DNA of 7,236 bases. It comes from an uncultured Prevotella sp. (GTDB lineage: Bacteria > Bacteroidota > Bacteroidia > Bacteroidales > Bacteroidaceae). The translations under genes were made by a program, and so were the position numbers. The stretch spans positions 1-7,236 of the forward strand of contig CAMOTK010000103.1 of NCBI GenBank assembly GCA_946625715.1, written 5' to 3'. Below, in pieces: positions 1-6,252 of this stretch (its first letter is position 1; every line of letters begins with the position of its first letter). The notes under the pieces are model-generated. The model had not been told where the DNA came from. It ran no database searches and saw only the letters and a program-made list of their open reading frames with translations.

Positions 1-43
1 AAAGCTCACACCAACCGGCCCGAGGGCGATTGGTGTGAGCTTT
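1..43 (-). terminator. Strong stem-loop terminator downstream of the secreted-protein gene
   Basis: Positions 1-14 and 30-43 are perfect 14-bp inverted arms (AAAGCTCACACCAA and its complement) around a 15-nt loop that can itself form a small GCCC/GGGC hairpin. On the minus strand the stem ends in TTT at the window edge, so any longer T-run lies outside. It sits 18 bp past the stop codon at 62-64, which fits an intrinsic terminator. Because the arms begin AAA and end TTT, it could work in both directions and also serve a convergent gene to the left. Confidence 0.8.
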
Positions 44-61
44 GTCGTTATGCGTATGAGC

Positions 62-1540
62 TTATTTCAGCACTTTCACGGTGCGCACGGTGCCGTCGGC
101 CATGCGCTGCTGGCGGATGACGAGGCCACGGGCCGAGGCACCTACGCGACGACCCTGCAGGTCGAACGTTGCCTCGACGGCCTGACGGTTGGCGGCCACT
201 TCGCTGATGCCGGTCTCAACCGTCTTCTCGCCGCTCTTCATGTCGTACCAGCCAATGTCAGACAGGTGGGTCTCGTTGCCACCCTTATAGATGGTCTGCA
301 CGCCCACCTTGTCCCACGTGTTCATCTCCTCGAAGAGATAGACGGCCGAGCCGCCCACGTACAGGTCGTAGCCGTCGCTGAAGAAGTAGGGCACATCGGT
401 CATGGGTGTTGTGACATAGTAGTAAGTGGGCTTCTGGAAGGTGTAGATGCTCTTCTCCTCGCCCTTCTGTATCCACATGCGATAGCTGAGGTTGTCGCGG
501 ACGATGGCATTGCCGTTCACGTCGGTATCGGGCAGGTTGAAGAACACTATGCCGGCACCTTCGGTGGCGTCGTAGGGCACAACTTGGTCGACACTCGGCG
601 TGGCAGGGGTAGCGGCCACGTCGGCCACCTTGGTGATGCTGACGCCGGCCCATACACTATAGGGTGCCAAGGTTTCGGCCGTAGAGTTGAGCGCCACGTA
701 GTAGCTGCCGCCATCGAAGTTGCCGTCGTTCACGGTGAACTCAGCATCTGCCAGGGCATTCATGAAGACACCGCCGAAGAAGAACTTCATGCCCGACATC
801 TTGCCGTAGTACTGACCTTTCTCTATCTTCAGCACGCCGTCGTCGATGGTGCCCTTCACCCAGGCGTTGCGCATATACTGGCAGAGGCCCTGGATGTAGA
901 CTTCCTTCGAACCGACGAAGCCCACGCGCACGTTCCACTGCTCGGGCACCATGCCGGTGACAGAGCCGTTCTGGTCGAACTGAATCGAGGTGCCCTTGAA
1001 CACATATTCCTGTGTGGTCAGGTTGTCGGGAGCCACAACGGGATCGGGATCCTTGATGACTTCCTTCGACACGACGACTTGGGTGAGATAAGCCCAGGGA
1101 GCAGCCTTCTCCGTGCTGCTATTGTAGAGGACGTACATCTCGCCCAAGGTGAAGATCTTGGCATCGGCATCGTAGGTGAACTCCACGTCGCAAAGACCGT
1201 TGGTACCAAAGCCTGCAAAGTAGGCGGTCTCAGTGCCCAGTTTGCCTATGACCTGATTCTTGGCAAAGACGGCCTTCGTGCCGTTCAGGGTTCCCTTCAC
1301 CCAGGCCTTGCCGTTGATGGGGTTGGGGAAGTTGAAGTAGACGTCGCTGCCATCGAAAACCACCTGCATGGCCTCGTTGCCTGGCTCCGACAGGTTCTGG
1401 CCCTGTTCGTTAAAGTAGTTGTAGGTGTAGCTGATGTTCCAGTCTTCGACCGCGGCATCTGCCGGCGGAGTCACCTGCGTCTGTGCATAACCCAGTACGG
1501 CCATCAGAGCCGTCATGAGACATAGAGTAAATCTTTTCAT
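62..1540 (-). CDS. Secreted protein of unknown function with duplicated beta-rich domain and T9SS-like C-terminal tail
   Basis: Predicted 492-aa exported protein; I cannot assign a molecular function. Residues 1-19 form a signal peptide (Lys-Arg, hydrophobic core, GYA before Q20) with no lipobox cysteine at its end. Residues about 34-161 and 177-305 are diverged copies of one domain: both carry AWVKGT, a GK-containing segment, N-x-L-x-D-x-EFT, a tyrosine-containing strand ending in NS, and APx before a final V-x-x-x-K strand. A third, different region (about 325-434) has LSYRMWIQKGEEKSIYTF and VQTIYKGGNETHLSDI, a pattern I associate with Prevotella/Bacteroides secreted proteins. The tail (443-492) has GIS, FDLQGRRV and DGTVRTVKV, like a degenerate type IX sorting or anchoring tail. 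The ATG at 1540 is preferred because the signal peptide starts there and an upstream extension to 1657 would run through the promoter. It is monocistronic, between its own promoter and terminator. Confidence 0.88.
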   Translation of the reverse strand: MKRFTLCLMTALMAVLGYAQTQVTPPADAAVEDWNISYTYNYFNEQGQNLSEPGNEAMQVVFDGSDVYFNFPNPINGKAWVKGTLNGTKAVFAKNQVIGKLGTETAYFAGFGTNGLCDVEFTYDADAKIFTLGEMYVLYNSSTEKAAPWAYLTQVVVSKEVIKDPDPVVAPDNLTTQEYVFKGTSIQFDQNGSVTGMVPEQWNVRVGFVGSKEVYIQGLCQYMRNAWVKGTIDDGVLKIEKGQYYGKMSGMKFFFGGVFMNALADAEFTVNDGNFDGGSYYVALNSTAETLAPYSVWAGVSITKVADVAATPATPSVDQVVPYDATEGAGIVFFNLPDTDVNGNAIVRDNLSYRMWIQKGEEKSIYTFQKPTYYYVTTPMTDVPYFFSDGYDLYVGGSAVYLFEEMNTWDKVGVQTIYKGGNETHLSDIGWYDMKSGEKTVETGISEVAANRQAVEATFDLQGRRVGASARGLVIRQQRMADGTVRTVKVLK

Positions 1541-1580
1541 AAGCTGTACTATTTTTGTTTTGATTGCAATAATTTGGTGG

Positions 1581-1612
1581 CAAAGATAGGCATTTAGTTT
1601 CAAAATCGCAAA
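1581..1612 (-). promoter_or_regulatory. Bacteroidetes-type promoter for the secreted-protein gene
   Basis: Read on the minus strand, TTTG (1609-1612) is followed by a 20-nt spacer and TATCTTTG (1581-1588). This matches the Bacteroidetes housekeeping sigma consensus TTTG-N19-21-TAnnTTTG. The inferred transcription start, about 7 nt beyond the -7 box, leaves a leader of roughly 35 nt before the ATG at 1540. Confidence 0.82.
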
Positions 1613-1640
1613 CAATTCGGCTAAAAACTTAGCAAACAGC

Positions 1641-1671
1641 CATGTTATTCGCTCCAAATTGCGTATCTTTG
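1641..1671 (+). promoter_or_regulatory. Bacteroidetes-type promoter for the TamB-like gene
   Basis: A perfect -7 box TATCTTTG lies at 1664-1671. The -33 element is weak: CATG at 1641-1644 with a 19-nt spacer is the best candidate. The inferred start near 1678 gives a leader of about 28 nt before the ATG at 1706, with no Shine-Dalgarno sequence, as is usual in this phylum. It fires away from the minus-strand promoter at 1581-1612. Confidence 0.72.
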
Positions 1672-1705
1672 CAGACAGAAAGTCAGAAACTGCTAACCCG
1701 CAATA

Positions 1706-3703
1706 ATGAAAAAGACCATCTTCACCATACTGAAAGTCGGCGGCATCGCCTTGGCGGTGTTGCTCTTGCTCGTGGGCGGTGCCGTCGTGTCGCTCAACAC
1801 GAGCAGCGTGCAGAACAAACTCATCAGGAAAGCCACCGAGATGCTCTCCGAGAAACTCAACACGGTGGTCACCATCGACAGTCTGCGGGTGGGCTTCCTC
1901 ACCGACGACATCAAGCTCTACCGACTGTACGTCGAAGACCAGCAGCAGCGGCCCATGCTGCAGCTCGACTACTTAGGCATCGACATCGACATGATGGCGC
2001 TGCTGCGCCGCGAGGTGCTCATCTCCGAAGCCACCGTCGACGGTCTGCGGGCGCAGCTCTTCAAGCCCTCGAAAGACGAGCCGGCCAACTACCAGTTTAT
2101 CATCGACTCGCTGAAGAGCGACAAGCCCAAGAAGGCGAATGACGGAACGAAGAAGCAACAGAAACTGGTGGTCGACCTGAAGAAGGCGACGCTCACACGG
2201 CTCAACATCAGATACAACGACCTGCAGGGGGCCATCGGCGAGGTCAGCTACGACCAAGGCTTCGGCGGCAAGCGCGCTATTAATATTAATAAGGTGGAAA
2301 CGCAGTGGGTGGCCAAGCTCAAGAAAGGGCCCGTGGACAACCACGTCGCGGTGGGCTGCATCAGCTATACCGACAACAAGGGTCAGGGCAAACTGATTGT
2401 CGACGACCTGGCTTTCGTCACCGACAACCATCTGCCACGAAAGAACACCGGCCGACCGCACTTCGGCGCCTTCGACCCTGGCCATCTCGACATTCTGGCC
2501 AGTCTGAAGGCCGACGTCCACCACGTGGCAGCCGACAGTCTGAGCGCCGAACTGCTCATGCTGAAAGGTAGCGACCGCGGTGCATCGCTCAACGTAGAAG
2601 ACCTCACGGCCAAAATCACCACGGGCGACTTCAAGACGCTGCATGTGGCCGACCTCGTTGTGAAGCTGAAGAACACCACGGTCAGCGTGCCGAAGGCGGA
2701 ACTCGTCGTGCCCAGCAAGAAGGAAGGCCGGAAACTGAACTACACGGCGCCGCAGGTAAAGGTCAACACACAGTTGCGCGACATTGCCAAGCCGTTTGCC
2801 CCGGCCCTGAGCCGCTTCACTGAACCGCTGTTTGTGACCACTTCGATGACAGGCGACGACCAGTCGATGCACTTCAACAACGTCAACATCAACACGGCCG
2901 ACAAACAGCTCGTCATCAAAGCCAACGGCGGACTGACCAACCTGAGCGACAAGTACAAGCTGGTTGTGGCCTTCAACGTGAGCAACATGACCACCAAGGG
3001 GCACACCGTGCGCCGCATCATCAACCAGTTTGCCGTGAAGAAGTTCATGATGAAACAGCTCGACAACCTCGGTACCATCCGCTATTCAGGCCACTTCCGC
3101 ATACCCTACCACCGCGAGGAGTTTGCCGGTCTGCTCAGCACATCGGGCGGCAAACTGCGCTTCAACCTGACACTCAACGAGAACACGAAGTATCTCACCG
3201 GCCACGTCAGCACCGACTCGCTGCAGTTGGGCCGCATCATGGAGATGCCCAAACTGGGCAAGGTGGTGGCCGAGGCCGACTTCAAGTTCGACTACTCCAA
3301 GCCCCGCACGGCCAAGATGCGCCGACAGAAGGGCGGCAAACTGCCCATCGGCAACGTCAAGGCGCTGGTGAAAGAGGCGAAGTACGGCATTATCACCACC
3401 CGCAACGTCGACGCCACCATTGTCAGCGACGGTGCTGTGGCCACTGGCGACATCGTCATCCGCGGCAAGCGCATGGATGTGCTCTGCGGCTTCTCGTTCA
3501 CCAACACCGACGCCATGAACAAAATCAAGGTAAAACCCGGCATAAAGTTCCACAAGCGGTCGGACGACAGCAAGAAGGAAAAGAAGGAGAAGAAGGAGAA
3601 GGAGACAGATAAAGAGAAGGCGCCGAAGGAAAAGAAAAACTTCCTGCAGAAACTGTTTGGCCGCTCAAAAAAGGCCAAAAACACCGATGAAACCGCCCAA
3701 TAA
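1706..3703 (+). CDS. Short TamB/AsmA-like envelope protein with Lys/Glu-rich tail
   Basis: Predicted 665-aa protein with one N-terminal membrane segment (about residues 11-29, after MKK) and the rest probably periplasmic. Residues 30-120 (VQNKLIRKATEMLSEKLNT, IDSLRVGFL, DIKLYRLYVEDQQQRPML, then ALLRREVLISEATVDGLRAQLFKP) resemble the start of Bacteroidetes TamB proteins, which act in outer-membrane assembly or lipid transfer. Residues 150-615 are beta-rich with repeated strands (TLHVADLVVKLKNTTVSV, KQLVIKANGGL), as in AsmA-type folds. Full Bacteroidetes TamB proteins are usually well over 1000 residues and end in the DUF490 region. Here the protein stops early, in a charged tail (619-665) with KKEKKEKKEKE and KNFLQKLFGRSKK. 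The reading frame is intact, so it is probably a distinct short AsmA-like family rather than a broken gene. The start is supported by a promoter 35 nt upstream and the membrane anchor. It is a single gene, divergent from the left neighbour and convergent with the peptidase gene. Exact substrate unknown. Confidence 0.85.
   Translation: MKKTIFTILKVGGIALAVLLLLVGGAVVSLNTSSVQNKLIRKATEMLSEKLNTVVTIDSLRVGFLTDDIKLYRLYVEDQQQRPMLQLDYLGIDIDMMALLRREVLISEATVDGLRAQLFKPSKDEPANYQFIIDSLKSDKPKKANDGTKKQQKLVVDLKKATLTRLNIRYNDLQGAIGEVSYDQGFGGKRAININKVETQWVAKLKKGPVDNHVAVGCISYTDNKGQGKLIVDDLAFVTDNHLPRKNTGRPHFGAFDPGHLDILASLKADVHHVAADSLSAELLMLKGSDRGASLNVEDLTAKITTGDFKTLHVADLVVKLKNTTVSVPKAELVVPSKKEGRKLNYTAPQVKVNTQLRDIAKPFAPALSRFTEPLFVTTSMTGDDQSMHFNNVNINTADKQLVIKANGGLTNLSDKYKLVVAFNVSNMTTKGHTVRRIINQFAVKKFMMKQLDNLGTIRYSGHFRIPYHREEFAGLLSTSGGKLRFNLTLNENTKYLTGHVSTDSLQLGRIMEMPKLGKVVAEADFKFDYSKPRTAKMRRQKGGKLPIGNVKALVKEAKYGIITTRNVDATIVSDGAVATGDIVIRGKRMDVLCGFSFTNTDAMNKIKVKPGIKFHKRSDDSKKEKKEKKEKETDKEKAPKEKKNFLQKLFGRSKKAKNTDETAQ
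3572..3604 (+). repeat. In-frame 9-bp tandem repeat encoding KKE
   Basis: Three 9-bp units (AAGAAGGAA, AAGAAGGAG, AAGAAGGAG) are followed by a partial AAGGAG, all in frame at codons 623-633 of the TamB-like gene. The run at 3572-3605 is entirely purine on the plus strand. Slippage would add or remove three residues without breaking the frame. Confidence 0.85.
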
Positions 3704-3704
3704 A

Positions 3705-3730
3705 GTCCCCCTCGGGGGACTACAGGGGGG
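3705..3730. terminator. G/C-run hairpin between convergent genes, possible dispersed repeat
   Basis: GTCCCCC (3705-3711) and GGGGGAC (3714-3720) form a perfect 7-bp stem around TC; in practice the inner pairs open to a CTCG loop. A second G-run at 3725-3730 offers another partner for the C-run. It starts one base after the TAA at 3701-3703 and ends 4 bp before the stop of the opposing gene, so it probably terminates both. No long T-run follows on the plus strand; on the minus strand it is followed by TTTATT. From memory, similar short CCCCCTCGGGGG elements recur between genes in Bacteroidetes genomes; this window holds only one copy. Confidence 0.6.
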
Positions 3731-3734
3731 TCAT

Positions 3735-5198
3735 TTATTTCCGTCTAATTATTTTTTTGATGCTGCCGTCGTTGGCACGGACAATGCGCACCATGCCAAA
3801 CTCATAGAGCGTTTCGTTTGAACGGTCCATCTTCAGGTCGGCAATGCCAGACACTTCCTTCATGAAATCAAACGAAATCACGCCATCTTCCAACTGAATG
3901 TTAGTCACGGGCTTGCCCAAAGTCAGCGAGCCGTCGGCCTTGGCATGGAGCAACGTGGCTGCCGGCGAACTGCTGTCGGTGAATTCATGGTTGTCCTGAT
4001 ACGGATAAGGCCAGCCACTTGAGAAGTACCAATTGGGGTAGTTGTTGGCAGCCACCATCGTGTAGCGCTGGTACGACTTCGTATTGGGAACACCACTCAA
4101 CCACTCGGTTTCATCGTAGTCTACATGGAAAATAGCCAGTCCGGCCCCCGTCAGGCCTTTGTCCCAACCGTCCTTTTGGCGGTTTTCCAGAATATAGTAC
4201 TCGTTGGGATAGTTATCGTTGCGTATCAGGTAAGCCTCGCCGGCGGCAGGCGTTGCCACCATACCGGTAACGGTGGCCTCGGTGGTCAGCTCGGTGGGGG
4301 TGGCCCAGCCTAACAGCATGCGCTGGTGAGCCGAGTAGTTGGGCGGACAGAACCCGCCAAGGTTGGTATTGCCGTAGTCCATCAGGTCCCATTCCTTCAT
4401 GAACGACATAGAGCCATTGTAGAAATCGGGGAAACCGAAACAGTGGGAATACTCGTGACAGATGGTTCCGAAAGTGCCATAGTCGTTGCTACTGCTTAAT
4501 TCCTGCACAGCACAATAGCTGTCTACCAACAGCGCATTGGGCGAATCGTCGACAGGAAGAGGTTGCATATTAACATGTTGGGAGAGCCAGAACTGGTGGG
4601 GCCAGATAGTATTACTACCGCCGCCGGCATTCTGGCCTTTGCCGGCATAGAGAATGAGCAGCTGGTTGACGTAGCCGTCGCCACTCCAGTCGTATTGACT
4701 CCAGTCGACGTTGCGCGTTTTCAGCGAATCCACCAGGTCGCTCACCAAATATTTCGAGTTTTCATCGTCAGCCGCGGTGCTGGCATATTTCGAGCGCGAG
4801 ACGTTAAGCGGGATATAGAAAAGGTCGAACTGCAAGTCGAACTTTCCGAGGCTCTGGGCATAGAAATAGTCGTGAACGGAACCATAGAACGGACTTTCGT
4901 TGAAGTTTTCCTCGTTGAAGATGCGGTTCCAAAGCGCCAGCGGGTCGGCAGCCTTGAACGCCTGGTCTTGAAAACTGGTGAGCACCACCAACTGACGGCG
5001 CTTGCCCTGATAAGTCTTCGGGTCTTGCTTCAAACTCACGGCACGGTGTCCGGCCTTGAAACTGTGGGCTTTTGTCGGGCGACAACCGCGGCGAACGGCG
5101 ATTTCATCGGCCGAAACGGCAAGAACATTTGAGAAAACAAGCGTAGCTACCAATGCAAAACGCACGATTCCACGGGTCAAAAAACTTTCTTTTTTCAT
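3735..5198 (-). CDS. Secreted M6-family zinc metallopeptidase (immune inhibitor A-like)
   Basis: Predicted 487-aa exported peptidase. Residues 1-30 are a signal peptide ending AVSA before D31. The probable propeptide or N-terminal region contains RRQLVVLTSFQD and SVHDYFYAQSLGKFDLQFD, typical of the M6 domain. The zinc motif is HEYSHCFGFPD: H248, E249 (catalytic) and H252, with D258 in the position of the third ligand in HEXXHXXGXXD enzymes. WDLMDYGN (270-277) fits the Met-turn region, and EYYILENRQ and GAGLAIFHVD (333-360) are further M6 hallmarks. The tail (450-487) ends GIADLK...DGSIKKIIRRK, like a shortened C-terminal sorting tail, so the enzyme may be exported to the surface or beyond. 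In-frame starts also exist at 5210 (ATG) and 5243 (GTG). The ATG at 5198 gives the cleanest signal peptide, but 5210 is possible. It lies 53 nt after glsB with no TAnnTTTG box in the gap, so it may be co-transcribed. Substrate unknown; host or dietary protein is a guess. Confidence 0.9.
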   Translation of the reverse strand: MKKESFLTRGIVRFALVATLVFSNVLAVSADEIAVRRGCRPTKAHSFKAGHRAVSLKQDPKTYQGKRRQLVVLTSFQDQAFKAADPLALWNRIFNEENFNESPFYGSVHDYFYAQSLGKFDLQFDLFYIPLNVSRSKYASTAADDENSKYLVSDLVDSLKTRNVDWSQYDWSGDGYVNQLLILYAGKGQNAGGGSNTIWPHQFWLSQHVNMQPLPVDDSPNALLVDSYCAVQELSSSNDYGTFGTICHEYSHCFGFPDFYNGSMSFMKEWDLMDYGNTNLGGFCPPNYSAHQRMLLGWATPTELTTEATVTGMVATPAAGEAYLIRNDNYPNEYYILENRQKDGWDKGLTGAGLAIFHVDYDETEWLSGVPNTKSYQRYTMVAANNYPNWYFSSGWPYPYQDNHEFTDSSSPAATLLHAKADGSLTLGKPVTNIQLEDGVISFDFMKEVSGIADLKMDRSNETLYEFGMVRIVRANDGSIKKIIRRK

Positions 5199-5251
5199 CA
5201 GTCCATCCATGTATTTATTAAGAAAAGGGAGAAAACACGCCACTTCACAGA

Positions 5252-6244
5252 TTAGTAGCCCTTCGTATAGATGACCTTGTTGGCACCGCTGGTGATTTTC
5301 ATGGCCTCGGGGTGCTCCTTGATGAACGAGTCGATGTGGCGCACCTTCTTGTCTTCGAGTATCTCGTCCATAGCGATGAGAATGCCCGTTTCTTCGACGT
5401 CGCCGAACCCATAGTTGATGGCCGTGCCGAAGAGCTTCATCGTGGGCGAGAGACTCATGTAGGCATTGACCAGCGGCGGGATGTTATAGCCCAGTTTGCG
5501 AATTTCGTGATTCAGAATCTTGTAGTCTTCCTTCAGCGAACCGGTATTGAAGAGCTTGGCCAATTCGGCCTCGTCGGTTTCAATTTTCAGCGGTTTCATC
5601 GGGATAACGAGGTGCTCAGGGTCGCCGAAATGCTTCTGCAGGAAATAGAGAATCATGTCGCGGCCCTCGCGGATATACGACGGATACATGGTCATCTTGC
5701 CAAAGAAATACTTCACGTTGGGCTTGATGACCGTGAGCGCACCGAGACCGTCCCACAGGTTGTCGAGCGCAAAGAGGCTCTTGGCGCCCATCTTCGAGCT
5801 TTGGTAGGGCAGCGACACAAACGAGCGGCCGAGCTCTACGGTGTAGGGCATGTACTCCTTGAGGAACTTTTCGGAGAAATGGAACATGTGGCTGGTGGCC
5901 AGTCGGGGCTGTCCGTTCTGGTCCATCTCCCAGAGGTTGCCCTCGAGATAGCGGTAGCCGCCGATGATTTCTTCCTGTTCAGGATTCCACACGATGAGCT
6001 GCTTGTAGCAGTTGTCACAAATGTCGAATTCATCGATGTCGAGCTCCTTGCCCGTACCACCGCCCGCCTCGCGGAAAGCAATCTCGCGCAGTCGACCTAT
6101 CTCACGCAGCACGTTGGGAGCATTGTGGGCCGTGATGACATAAATCTCGTTGTGGCTCTTGTTGGTCATGCGCAACTGCAGTTCGGGCCTGAGCTCGCTC
6201 TTGAGCAATGCTTTGTCTACCGGTGGAATGATGGGCTGTTCCAT
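5252..6244 (-). CDS. glsB: GNAT/OlsB-type N-acyltransferase, probable glycine N-acyltransferase (GlsB)
   Basis: Predicted 330-aa cytosolic or membrane-associated enzyme that, by family, moves a 3-hydroxy-acyl group from acyl-ACP to an amino acid amine. In Bacteroides, GlsB uses glycine to make N-acyl-glycine (commendamide type), the first step of glycine-lipid synthesis. Seen in the sequence: RLREIAFREAGGG (51-63), the acidic D-x-D-x-x-D stretch and CDNCYKQLIVW (69-86), IIGGYRYLEG (93-102), and ELGRSFV (137-143). These follow the order of the OlsB-like acetyltransferase domain (RxxxFxxE, D..D..C/HLLV, GTYR, ELGRS). There is no signal peptide or clear membrane segment. The start is the ATG 8 bp after the stop of the PlsC-like gene, so the two are surely co-transcribed and possibly translationally coupled. 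The pairing supports glycine lipid rather than ornithine lipid, since glycine lipids are the characterised product of this pair in Bacteroidetes, but the amino acid cannot be read from the sequence. Confidence 0.85.
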   Translation of the reverse strand: MEQPIIPPVDKALLKSELRPELQLRMTNKSHNEIYVITAHNAPNVLREIGRLREIAFREAGGGTGKELDIDEFDICDNCYKQLIVWNPEQEEIIGGYRYLEGNLWEMDQNGQPRLATSHMFHFSEKFLKEYMPYTVELGRSFVSLPYQSSKMGAKSLFALDNLWDGLGALTVIKPNVKYFFGKMTMYPSYIREGRDMILYFLQKHFGDPEHLVIPMKPLKIETDEAELAKLFNTGSLKEDYKILNHEIRKLGYNIPPLVNAYMSLSPTMKLFGTAINYGFGDVEETGILIAMDEILEDKKVRHIDSFIKEHPEAMKITSGANKVIYTKGY

Positions 6245-6252
6245 ATACTTTT

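Noticed and set aside
1..43. Terminal inverted repeat of a mobile element
   Set aside because: The arms are close together around a 15-nt loop just after a stop codon, with no transposase or matching copy in the window, so a terminator explains them better.
35..1525. 496-codon open frame on the plus strand opposite the secreted-protein gene
   Set aside because: It is rich in His, Val, Gly, Ala and Leu with no domain or signal pattern, while the minus strand has a signal peptide, domain duplication, sorting-type tail, promoter and terminator. It is a shadow of GC-rich codon use.
1541..1657. Upstream extension of the secreted protein to a start at 1657
   Set aside because: The extra 39 residues would cover the promoter at 1581-1612 and would hide the signal peptide inside the protein.
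1973..3004. 343-codon open frame opposite the TamB-like gene
   Set aside because: Low-information composition (V, H, L, G, D rich), no recognisable motif, and the plus-strand gene is well supported.
5199..5243. Longer start for the M6 peptidase at the GTG at 5243
   Set aside because: It would add 15 residues ahead of a normal MKK signal peptide. Kept only as an alternative, along with the ATG at 5210.
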